From the NCBI RefSeq assembly GCF_033568475.1, contig NC_133123.1:157557753-157621752 (forward strand): a DNA stretch of 64,000 bases, given 5' to 3'. The translations under genes and the position numbers were made by a program. The number at the start of each line of letters is the position of its first letter. Within the stretch, counting starts at the first letter, position 1. Positions 54,130-64,000 of this stretch are shown here, in pieces. The notes beneath the pieces were generated by a model, which was given only the letters and a program-made list of their open reading frames with translations, made no database searches and was not told the origin of the DNA. This DNA comes from Henckelia pumila (lineage: Eukaryota > Streptophyta > Magnoliopsida > Lamiales > Gesneriaceae).

Positions 54130-54450
54130 ATTTACACTTGATGAGCTGAAAAAGGAGCCCATGTAACGAGCCCAAAAACGAAACGAATTCAAACCAGAAA
54201 ATGAGCTCGCTTAACGAGTCCGAAAACAAACCGAACTCTAGTCAAGCTAGTTAAATAAGATAAATGAGCTATTCACGAGCCGAGCTCGAGCTTCTCAGGA
54301 GCTTAGTAATTTCCTAACGATCCAAGCTCGAGCTTCAAAACAAAAGCTCGAACCGAATCCGAGCCGAACCCGAACCCGAACCCGAGCCCGAGCCCGATAT
54401 TATTCGGCTCGACTCAACTCGGCTCATTTAGATCCCTATCTTTGAGTATT
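54130..54450. repeat. Relic of a GAGCTCGAGCTC-rich MITE
   Basis: Dense in GAGCCGAGCTCGAGCTT and CGAACCCGAACCCGAGCC units and ending CGGCTCATTTAGATCCCT, as in a common plant hAT MITE class. The left end is unclear. Confidence 0.45.
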
Positions 54451-54835
54451 TAAACTTGACCCGATCTTGCTGAGTAACTGAATATTCGAAAATGGGGCTC
54501 CGGAATTGACTTGGCCTTGGTTGGCCTTAATTGGGCACTGACATCATTTCTCATTCTCTCGGTCTTTGGTTTGGGCTAGTATTGATTGTCATCTGGGTAG
54601 AGGCCCATAGTATATCTGGACTAGATTACACCTGTGATTATCCAGCCTATCATGATTTTGGGCTTTTCTTTGCATTAATATTGGGCTTCTTGAAACTTTC
54701 TTTTATTTTGTTAAATTATATAACACATCAAAATATTTGATATTAAAAATTACGAACTAATTACATAAATTACATTATTTTATAAAGCATAATTGTTTAC
54801 ATTAGATTTAATATATGCATATATAATGTGTATTG

Positions 54836-55345
54836 AAGTATTTTCAAAACCGAACCGGTCGGTTCGAGTCGTTCGACTGAGAACTGGTCACATGTCCGGT
54901 CCGAAACATGCTAAAAACTGTTTTACCGATTAAACCGATCAAATTCGACCAAGAATCGATTTTTTTGGAAAATTAATTTTTTAATTTAATATTTATAATA
55001 TACATACATGATTATTTGAAATTTTTACTTTGTTAAAAATATTATTTTAATAATACTATATTTTTAATTAATTAATTTATATTTTTAAAAATGTATAACT
55101 ATAAATGACATTTTGAATATATTTATACAATTATTTAATTTTTAAACTACGGTAAATATATTTTTTTTGTCTATTAGACATATATTTTAGATTTTTAAAA
55201 TTTAAATATATTATTAATTATATTTTATTATATAAACAATTTTTTCGATTCGATTTTTCGGTTAAAATGATACGATTAGTTGGACTGTTTTTATAAATAT
55301 ACCAATTCGATGATTGGTACAGTTATAAAAATATTGTATATTGAA
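54836..55345. mobile_element. Old, inverted copy of the CCGG-rich hAT MITE
   Basis: Ends GTATTTTCAAAACCGAACCG and GGTACAGTTATAAAAATATTG. The interior (ATACATGATTATTTGAAATT and further) is the reverse complement of the interior of 29149-29745. More diverged than that copy; TSD not recognised. Confidence 0.7.
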
Positions 55346-55539
55346 TGCCACTAACCCACTAGAATTGCATCATTATGAACGAGATTCTTATAATAATTAG
55401 TTCTTATATTATATTATACCTAAAATATACCAATATGTCATAAAACAAGATCCCAGACTAAAAGTTAAATGTGATAAAATCACTTCAATACGATTAAATT
55501 TATATAAGAATTTATCGTACATGTAATTATACTTTAGAA

Positions 55540-55587
<48 letters not shown>

Positions 55588-55600
55588 CGTGCGCACACAT
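55540..55600. repeat. (AT)n-(GT)n-(GC/AC)n microsatellite
   Basis: About 14 AT units are followed by GT units, GCGTGCGCAC and CACATACATA. The centre GTGCGTGCGCACAC is near-palindromic. Confidence 0.9.
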
Positions 55601-55604
55601 ACAT

Positions 55605-55870
55605 ACAAAAATTCATGTGAAACGGATTTTTTATTTGGGTCGTCCATGAAAAAATATTAATGTTTATGCCAAAAATATTATTTTTTATAAAATAATACTT
55701 TTGACACAAAACGTAATATTTTCATGAGTCTGTTCAAGTCAGAGATCCGTCTAAAAAATTTATAAAATAATATTTTTGACATAAAACGTAATATTTTCAT
55801 GAGTCTGGTCGAGTCGAAGATCCATCTCACAAAAATTGATCTGTGTGATGGTTACATAAGAGTTTTTGTG
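55605..55870. mobile_element. GAGACGGATC-type MITE, internally duplicated
   Basis: GTGAAACGGATTTTTTATTT, GGGTCGTCCATGAAAAAATA and AGAGATCCGTCTAAAAAATT fit the same family as the relic near 8640. The right part (ATAATATTTTTGACATAAAA to GATCCATCTCACAAAA) is repeated. Confidence 0.6.
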
Positions 55871-56104
55871 CACATAATGCCATCGTGTGTGTATGAGGTA
55901 AGTTGACACATTAAAAATATTTTTTATGACAATGGAACCTGCGACTGTTACCTTTTCGGTGTGACTCAGATCAACCCAAGGGCGAACACAATCACCTGCA
56001 AATTATGCTAACTAAGTAAATCACACTGGATAAAGTGATAAACTCTATACGAATATGACAGACTCCTTCGAGAGAGTGTTGGTAACAAGATTTGAGTTAC
56101 AGAT

Positions 56105-56345
56105 CATAGGGGTGGGTTTTCGGTATACCGTATAAAAAATATTGGTATGAAAAAATTCATACCGGTACCGATATCGAAATTACGAAATTTTTGTATAGAA
56201 AAAATTCATACTCATACCATAAAAATACCCAAAAAAAATTTGATATACCAAAAAAATGTCTAAATATCAAAAATATTTCGGTACGGTATCCAAAAAATTC
56301 GGTATTTTGGTTTGGTATCCCAACCGTTCATGGGTCGAACATTCA
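56105..56345. mobile_element. Probable hAT MITE with CGGTATACCG ends
   Basis: Left GGGGTGGGTTTTCGGTATAC and right CGGTATTTTGGTTTGGTATC form imperfect inverted repeats, with CGGTACC-rich subterminal DNA. TSD not determined. Confidence 0.55.
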
Positions 56346-56397
56346 CCTACTCCACAAACTCAAAAAACCCCTCAGGAGTAACCTATTAATAAACTTA

Positions 56398-56705
56398 AGG
56401 AAAATTGTTTTTTAGTCCTGTATGTATGTCACTTTGCGATTTTGATCTTCTATATTTTCAAATTTCAGTTTTAATCCGTTATCTTTATTTTTTTGATAAT
56501 TTTAGTCTTTTTTCTGATGTGACGCTGATGTGGCACCAATGCAGTGTTGATGTGGAGCTGACGTGTATAGTGTCACGTAAGCATTAATTTCGAATAAAAA
56601 GGACTGAAATTGCCAAAAATCAAAACATATAGGACTAGAACTAAAATTTGAAAGCATTGAGGTAGCAAAATGACAAACATAAAAAATCAAAATTACAGTT
56701 TTACC
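56398..56705. mobile_element. MULE-type MITE (308 bp) with 9-bp TSD
   Basis: Flanked by ATAAACTTA at 56389-56397 and 56706-56714. Inverted arms run from TTTTTAGTCCTGTATG, CACTTTGCGATTTT to AGCAAAATGACAAACAT. The centre has GATGTGGAGCTGACGTG. Same family as 58499-58811. Confidence 0.85.
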
Positions 56706-56714
56706 ATAAACTTA

Positions 56715-57304
56715 CTCCTAGATGATCTCCTACTTCCACCGAATTTTAATCAATAAAGATACAACTCTTAAAAATATATATTACAAAATCACGCCCTCAT
56801 TTAAAATTAATTATAGGTGGTAAATGAGGTAATAAGTTTTTCATAATCAAATATAAAGCTCTTAATTACTATATTGTGGTACAATTAATCAGTAGCTAGC
56901 ATATGCTAATTAGCATATCAATATATAATTAATCTTTTCAAGCGATGAAAACCTCTTAAAATGGCCCATCGATTTCCAGATGAAAATAAACAAATCAGAG
57001 CTTCAATGGTGTCTTCGCTGTCCTTTGAATCAGAATCATGTGCTCCTGCATCAATGCTGAACAATCTTTACATCATTTTTATTTTATTAATATATCTAAT
57101 AATCTAATCTAAAATTATATTAAATATGCAGTAAGTAATCAAATTATATATTACCTTTTTAATTTTTTGTGTGTTATTTGATAATTATATATAGAGCCCT
57201 ATGTAGTCGGACGACTTTTCATCATAACGTATGTTAGCTGAAAATTAGCTTGAGTTCGTCCTGACTTCTATATGAATGATAACACATTTATTGATTGTTC
57301 GATC

Positions 57305-57356
<52 letters not shown>

Positions 57357-58498
57357 GGTCATCTCATATCACATATCGAACGATGTCTTATCATCAAATT
57401 ATCCAAGAAAATCCGTACCCAATGTCTCAATAATAGGATAATATATGTCTCGAGTTAGAAGTTGCATCTTGTAAACATCCCATGTTAATTAGCCAACTTA
57501 ATTTTTTAAAAATTTTACTCAATGCAATGGGTTGAAACCCGTGACTAATCGTACTTAATTCGTAGCGATTCCAATTTTTAATGAAAAGTAATATAGTATA
57601 TATTATACAGGAGAATCCAATGATGTGAGTCGGAGAAATACTTCATATGAAAAATAGACAAGTCATGTAATTTTCCCAAAATTTTGAATTTGATAATTTC
57701 TGAAAACAATTTAATTCTTGAAAATATTTATTTATTTTAATGTTTTTCATATGTAAATATTTATTAGATAATAATTCATTCATTTTATTTAGAAGTTTTG
57801 AGTCGATTCTATATGAATGAATACACTCCAAAACAATTACATATAATTACAGTAATTATTGTACTTATAATTAAATTTTAATATTTTAATTTTTTTTGTT
57901 GAAATAATTTAAAATTCATTAGTATTTTAAGCTGGATACTTAAGAGCTGGGAACGTGGTACACACACTCAAGGATGTGAGGTCGATGTGGACTGGACATC
58001 AGACTTTGAAGTCAAAGTTATTTTTTGGATTAAATTTTTAAATATAATATTCAAATATAATTTATCTTTTATTTCCTTTAAATGATTAAATTTGTGTAAC
58101 TACCATATGAAATGAAATATGAGTTATTTTCATATAAGTTTATTTCGTATATTATCTTTCAGGTAAATTATATTATAAATTTCAGATTCAAATTTTATTT
58201 TGTGATTAAGTATATTAAATATCTGAAAATACTCTTATCGTCTTTGCTAATATAAATACTAATCTCAAACATTTAATTCCCAATCCTATTACGATATTTC
58301 TAGTAATTATGTGAAAATATTTTTTAATAATTTTTTTATATTTGAGTTATGATATATGTAAAATGAGGATTAATAGGTGGTTACATATTGTTTAATTTCG
58401 AGATTACAAAACTATCCAAAATGCACTTAATTTCAAAATGCATTTGAGATAGTTTTATAATCTAAAAATAATCATGCACATATAAAATTTTTCTTTAG
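56715..58498. other. AT-rich stretch without a recognisable gene
   Basis: Apart from the microsatellite at 57309-57352 I see only AT-rich sequence. A small palindrome, TAGCATATGCTAATTAGCAT, lies near 56899. No reading frame has recognisable similarity. Confidence 0.45.
57309..57352. repeat. (AT)n microsatellite
   Basis: About 21 uninterrupted AT units between single-copy AT-rich flanks. Confidence 0.95.
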
Positions 58499-58811
58499 GA
58501 AAAATTGCTTTTTCGATCTTATATGTTTGCCACTTTGCAATTTCGGTCATCTATATTTCAGATTTCAGTTTTAGTCCGTTATCTTTGTTTTTTGTGTGTG
58601 AAAATTTTAGTTTTTTTTTCGATGTGGCGCTGATGGACGCTAATGTAGTGCTGATGTGGAGCTGAAGTGTATAGTATCACGTACACATTTTTGAAGAAAA
58701 ATGACTGAAATTTTCCAAAAATCGGAACATGCAGGACTAAAACTGAAATATGAAAACATAGAGGACTGAAATCGCAAAATGACAAACATACATGACTAAA
58801 ATTACAGTTTT
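58499..58811. mobile_element. MULE-type MITE, relative of 56398-56705
   Basis: Shares the arms (ATGTTTGCCACTTTGCAATT, CAAAATGACAAACATACATG) and the centre (CTGATGTGGAGCTGAAGTG). The flanks are T-rich and the target duplication is unclear. It lies 360 bp upstream of the PRE-like gene. Confidence 0.75.
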
Positions 58812-59167
58812 TTTCTTTTCTTTATAATTCTCTTGGGTTTTTTGGACATCAAATTCTATCTGTCTTTAATTTGTACGTTTTTCATTTTTCGATTAGCGGC
58901 CTTATTGAAAAATTTACAACCCTAGCCTCGAATATATCCTTGCTTTTGTAAAAGTTTGAGTTTAACTCTTCTTACCACAAAATCCTATTTAAGCCTACAG
59001 CTCCATGTAATTGCCTCCAAGCACTCCTCACCCTTGCAAACACTTGCACATCACTAGATAACTTCAACATACGCCTTTTTTCTTTAAATTGCTTCCATTT
59101 TTCTTCCTGTAATACCCGGAAAGTGCTTAAATTTTTTGCCCATTCTACATACCTTATTTTACGCAAA

Positions 59168-59883
59168 ATGTCTCGCAGATCATCGCGATCAAGCGGACAT
59201 TCGGGATCTTTGAGAATCACCGATGAACAGATCAATGAACTCGTTTCTCGGTTGCAGCTACTTCTTCCTCAGATGCATAATAACCACTCAAACAAGGTGT
59301 TTTTCTCACTTCATTTTTATAACGCGTGTTTATCAAAATATTTGTAAAGTACTCATTTGGTTCATATGATTATTTGTAATAACATATACATGTTAATGAA
59401 GTATTATATAGAAATTAGTGCTTAATACTTAGACAATCATGTGATCATATTAGTGCTTAATACTTAGACAATCATGTGATCATATTTCACGTACAAATAT
59501 AAAACGCGGAAATTGTAATTTAATTTTGGTTATATATGTTTGTTTAATTGTCGATATTTTTAATTTTTTTTTTACGGTGAGATGTTGATCTGACACTGCA
59601 CATATTTATAAGCGATACGTTGAAAAGAAGACTAAACTTACAGAAAATAAAATGAAAAGAGTTCAAAATTATATATATAAACTTAAATATTTCAGCACTA
59701 TAACTGAATCCATATATTTTCAAAATTTTGCAGATTCCAGCAGCTAAAGTGCTACAAGAGACATGCAATTACATTCGAAATCTGCATGAAGAAGTGGACA
59801 ACTTAAGTGAGAGGCTGTCGGAATTATTGGAAACAACAGATACCACTCAGGCAAATTTCATCAGAAACTTGCTTGCAAAATGA
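59168..59883 (+). CDS. PRE: PRE-type atypical HLH growth regulator (PACLOBUTRAZOL RESISTANCE family)
   Basis: Two exons, 59168-59296 and 59734-59883, with AAG|GTGTTT donor and TTTTGCAG acceptor, encode 92 aa, the usual PRE length. The N-terminus M-S-R-R-S-S-R-S-S is Ser/Arg-rich. The helix-loop-helix follows: [18 protein letters not shown], a loop, then [28 protein letters not shown]. The basic region lacks the residues that contact DNA, as in all PRE/KIDARI/ATBS1 proteins. These work by sequestering inhibitory HLH partners such as IBH1, promoting cell elongation in brassinosteroid, gibberellin and light signalling. The intron position, at the loop/helix 2 border, is typical. A TATTTAA motif lies near 58987. 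The gene looks intact. Confidence 0.92.
59414..59485. repeat. 35-bp tandem duplication in the PRE intron
   Basis: ATTAGTGCTTAATACTTAGA, then CAATCATGTGATCAT, occurs at 59414 and again at 59449 with no visible difference. It contains the palindrome ATGTGATCAT twice. Recent duplication. Confidence 0.95.
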
Positions 59884-60426
59884 ATATTTGAGATTTCAGT
59901 TCATCATCAAATTTTGTTTTTTGTTTTTTTTGTCTAGAATCTAATATTTTGTTTGTTTGTTTTTCTCGGGTTTTACGACCAGTTAATTAAGACGAATATC
60001 GATAATGTAATAAGAAGGGTTTCATGCAGGGGAACATTTCCTATTTTTCTATTACTCGTTGGAATTCACACATAAACATTAATAAACTAGACATCATGTG
60101 ATGTGTATTAATCAATTTTCGGAAACGACGAATTCTTGTCCATACTGTCATGTTTATATGTATGGAAAACACAAAATATATAACAATTTTGACGGCCAAA
60201 TGTTGGGAAATTAAATTCTAATTAAATTTATAAAAACTTTAATTAATTTGGTCCTTTAATTAATTAAAATTTGGTTATAAATGCAGTTAATTGATTGTTT
60301 TGTTGCTCACCCAGTCTGATTTTTCCGGAATTCTTAATTTAAACGATATATAACAACAATATGTGACGTTAATGTTAGTAAGTTGGCGAATGTTGGGTTA
60401 AACATGAAAAAACCAATTATTGCATG

Positions 60427-60427
<1 letters not shown>
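59884..60427. other. 3' flank of the PRE gene, no gene seen
   Basis: T-rich 3' UTR-like sequence after the stop, then AT-rich DNA up to an (AT)n run at about 60428. No coding sequence is supported. Confidence 0.5.
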
Positions 60428-60473
<46 letters not shown>

Positions 60474-60474
60474 G

Positions 60475-60624
60475 AGTTTCTTTCAAGTGTCCACCTATCA
60501 TGCCCAATACCATGTCCACCAATGATGTGACACTATTCTATTGGACCACATCTTTATCACATCCAATAGAATAATGTCATATCATTGGTGAGTTTGGTAG
60601 TGGGCATGATATGTGGGCACTTGA

Positions 60625-60628
<4 letters not shown>
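60475..60628. mobile_element. Palindromic MITE set in an (AT)n microsatellite
   Basis: Arms TTTCAAGTGTCCAC, ATCATGCCCA, CACCAATGAT, TCTATTGGA are mirrored by TCCAATAGA, ATCATTGGTG, TGGGCATGAT, GTGGGCACTTGAAA. Both sides are (AT)n runs (60428-60466 and 60628-60664), the right one continuing as (GT)n. This fits MITEs that insert into TA repeats (Micron or Stowaway-like). Confidence 0.8.
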
Positions 60629-60682
<54 letters not shown>

Positions 60683-61576
60683 CCATCAATTAAAGCTGGT
60701 TCAAAACCTTCAATTAGGCAACTTACTTGATCCTTGGTTTTTGGAATTTTCCCCACAAATATAAATTTAGTGTAATTATATTTTATTTGAAAACTTTATT
60801 GTACATAAAATTATATTATATATATATAATACGCAAGAACACCATATATTAACCATATGACGTCATGGTGTAATTTTAGATTTGCCTAGCTAGCTACAAA
60901 ATACCGTTCATATTATCAAACTACTACATGATCTTACTATATATTATAACATCTTTCTCTTGTCAAAATATAAATAACATCATTCTTTATATATATTTAT
61001 TTTTCTCAGTTTCAAAAATTAATAAATTTTATGTTTTGGAAAGCGTACGTTCGTTCTTTTCTTTTCTTTTTTTTTTCTTTTTTTTTTTAAGGTAACCCAA
61101 GCATCGCATGCATTGCGATATGCTAGTATTGATTAAATATATGCGAATATGCATAAGGAGTACAGGAGCAGAACACGTATAATGAGAGTAGAGTATGCAT
61201 AGGAACTACAAGAGCATAGAACACGTAAATATGGCATGATAGCTGCTAACTAACTAAAATTGTCTGGTTAAAATTAAATATCTATGTTTTATTTATTCCC
61301 ATAAAATCTGGTGATCTTATCTGAATTTTATTTTAGTTTATGAGAAAACTAATAATTTAATTTAATTTGGTCACACACTCAGTCACGGGGATATAATTCA
61401 AACCATCGGGTCATCAAGAATAACATTTTGTTAATTTACTTTAATTTCTAATCTATTGAATTGCTTCATGAGTGACGTTGCCATCTTTCGATCCGACGAT
61501 CGAAATTAGATGTAGGTTGTGTGTTCGTGCAAATATGATGGTATAGTACGAAATTGTTAACTCAAGTACTTACTAT

Positions 61577-61913
61577 GGTTCCATTTGGATATGTATTATG
61601 ACAAAATATTTTTAATATTTTATAAATTAAAAAAAACTTAAACTATGTGTTTGGACAAGATTTTTATAAAATATTTTTGAAGAATATTTTTTAAAAAGTG
61701 TTATAACTTGAGAGATGTTTTTAAATTTTTTTTAATAGAACTATGACAAAAATGAACAACATTACTTTAGTGATGCTAAAATATTTTTATAGATTAATAG
61801 AATTGTTCAAACAGTACATATTTATTCTTAAAACAACTTTAAAAATATTTTAATTTTTTTTAAAAAAAACACTTTTATAAAAAAGTTTTATAAGTACCTG
61901 TCCAAATGAAACC
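61577..61913. mobile_element. Foldback MITE (about 337 bp)
   Basis: Ends GGTTCCATTTGGATATGTAT and GTACCTGTCCAAATGAAACC are inverted repeats. AT-rich interior with AAAATATTTTT motifs in both orientations. TSD uncertain (possibly TAT). Confidence 0.65.
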
Positions 61914-63669
61914 TATAAGTTTTTATTGCAACACGTAATTAACATACCAATTAAGACATTGTTCGTTAATCACACTCGATTAAGTCATTTAAGGCCTCCA
62001 GGATGCATTCGTTTTTGATCCTGTAAATCGTCCAAGGTCGATATAAGTCTAAAGTTCGATGTGTCCAACAAGTAAGATTTTTTTTTAAATTTTTTTAATG
62101 TATATGTTTTTCTATAACATGACACCGATTACACCAATATCAACACAAAATTTTAATGACTTATAAAATCCGAAAAATGATTTATTATTGTAATGGATTA
62201 TGCTAATAATTTTGTAAGAGGAGAACTCGTCCCGCACAAGAAAATATTATCGTGCCAGAAAAGTTTGGTTGTCTACGTATGAGAAATTGAATTCGCAGAA
62301 AGATAAACACTTCCCGGTAAATTAATTAAAGATTTTCAAGTATTTGATTAAAGATTTTCACGAGTATTAATACTTCACCTAATTTTGACTAAAAAGGGAG
62401 ATGAATGGGTTAAATGTTATTGGTCTTCTTTTACTAATGTAAGCAATTTGACTGAGAAATTAAATTTAGTACTATAAACACTCTGATTAATTATGTGTTC
62501 GTAGTCTTCTTTCAATGTAATATCCTATTATATCTATCATCTTACAGAAGTTACATTTTCCATTAATTGATCTTCTTTGAATGGAAAACGCATTTGAATT
62601 TAAAATATAATTAATTAAATAAAAAATTTATATTTATAGTGTTTATAAAGTGATAAACGTTGGATTCTAGCTCAGAATTAACTATTAAGGTCACAGTTAA
62701 TTCACATGTTCAATTCTTATATGTTTGCAAGTAATTGAGTATGCATGATTATAAAATGATAAACGCGCGATCCTCTTTTATTAATAATTATCCTTGAGGA
62801 GGAAACAATCAAACTTGATCTCTATTTATAAGTTAAATAAATCTATATGAAATAGAAAACCAAAATTTATTTTAAATTTGAATGCGTTAATTTGGTAGAC
62901 AGAGAATTCAAATTTTCTCTCAGAAAACACTTCAATATTTTCTCAAAAGATAATAATGTTTGGGCATTTTTCATTTCGAAAATGCTTGAAGCCAAAAACT
63001 AAAAATTAGTGTTTTAGAAAGTTTTTTAAAAAAACTTATCAGTTTTTCCTTCATAAAATTTTTCAAAACATACCTAATATTTAGAGCTTCTGCTTTGAAC
63101 TGGTTAGTCAAGCAAGCACTCTCATATAATTTTACACTCAAAACTAACAAAGTTTTTCCTGCCATAAAAAAAATTTCCACGAAAAATTATACTTCAGTAT
63201 TCTTCAAGAGCGAAATTACATTTTTGGTTTCGAGAAGTTTTTCATTTTCTTTGTCCTGTTATCAATCAATTTATGGCTTTAGTCAGTACTATATAACATG
63301 TATTTCTTTTAGTTTTGGTATTTTTCACAGAAATGATGACGTGATATTGAACGTACAAGCCATTGTTTTCCAGTGTTATGTCATCGTTAAAAATTGAAAA
63401 AAAATACAAATTATTGGACTAAGAATGTAAGTTAAACCAACAACAAGATCAAACACATAAAACATGCAAGTTACAAGACAAAAATATATTTTCCCTTTTT
63501 AAGATGAATAATCTGTACACGAACTCCTTATCTTCAATTTTCTCAGAAATTTTACTCGAAATTTTTTTAAAGCTTTCGTATGCAAATTCTTATTTTGTTA
63601 AATAAATTTTTTAAACTTTTTTTATTGCATTATGATCATTTGCACCACAATTTAGGTATACATATACAT

Positions 63670-63701
<32 letters not shown>

Positions 63702-64000
63702 GCATGTATTTGTTAACTTGAGACGTAATTTGTTATAATTGAATATCGAATCCGAAATCTCATATGAAACACCATACCTTTCTGTGTTACAAATCATGAC
63801 GCAACACATACTTGATTCTGGTCAAAGTTTTCCATTCTAAAAATTTGACTACTTACTTTCTTACTTAGGGAAGTGTTTACAACCTCTAAAAATAAATACT
63901 TAAAAGATTTTTTCTTAACGAATTTATGAAGAAAAAAAATCAATAATCACTTGACTTTAGAGTTTAGGAACACTACGTACCCTAGCCTTTTACCCGATAA
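61914..64000. other. AT-rich end of the window, no gene seen
   Basis: I see no similarity to any family in either strand. An (AT)n run sits at about 63678-63700. Short open frames here have unbiased, AT-driven composition. Confidence 0.45.

Noticed and set aside
58972..59235. 87-codon minus-strand frame overlapping PRE exon 1
   Set aside because: It is the antisense shadow of the PRE exon and 5' UTR, with no family match.

Overview
The window is nuclear DNA of a flowering plant, most likely a eudicot. Introns are AT-rich with GT/AG borders, the genes belong to plant-specific families (SRS, NLP, PRE), and the repeats are plant types (Sirevirus, Cassandra, Helitron, MULE and hAT MITEs, L1-like LINEs). 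The abundance of GACGGTCTCAC-type and hAT MITEs would fit an asterid such as a member of Lamiales, but that is a weak inference. Genes are sparse and transposons fill most of the space.

Region 1-8 kb. It holds an orphan IGGH-domain exon of a SHI/STY/SRS factor (333-538, minus), an intronless membrane-anchored PMEI-like gene (1917-2657, plus), and a five-exon NIN-like (NLP) gene on the minus strand (3438-7116). The NLP gene carries two consecutive copies of the NLP sensor region and a C-terminal PB1 domain but no RWP-RK DNA-binding domain. It is the most unusual host gene here.

Region 8.8-20.4 kb. A 5'-truncated LINE tail (plus) is followed by a 4.3-kb Helitron on the minus strand (9082-13403) with recognisable ends and an internal multi-exon RPA1-like pseudogene. 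Next comes a decayed, 3'-truncated L1-like LINE (13590-19059, minus) sitting inside a block of about 195-bp repeats. A relic of the 3' end of the PMEI-like gene lies at 20158-20376.

Region 20.4-31.2 kb. A complete four-exon MAG2/RINT1 gene (21914-25674, minus; predicted 795 aa) acts in ER tethering and retrograde transport. It is followed by a cluster of hAT elements with clean 8-bp target duplications and a MULE insertion, and then by the second PMEI-like paralogue (30363-31163, plus).

Region 31.7-50.6 kb. This is one nested insertion. A small hAT element (31671-50599, 8-bp TSD) was hit by a Sirevirus-type Ty1/copia element (31802-50196, minus, 5-bp TSD). That element was hit in its 3' LTR by a Cassandra TRIM with 5S-rRNA-like LTRs (32053-32882) and in its gag region by a second Ty1/copia element (38041-47370, plus). 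Both large elements carry stops and frameshifts.

Region 50.6-64 kb. A MITE field (MULE and hAT types, several with intact TSDs), an hAT transposase relic split by a MITE, and a two-exon PRE-type atypical HLH gene (59168-59883, plus; 92 aa). The remainder is AT-rich with no gene visible.

The intact host genes look independent of one another: a PMEI-like pair, a sensor-type NLP relative, a vesicle tether and a growth-promoting HLH. There is no sign of a gene cluster or a shared pathway.
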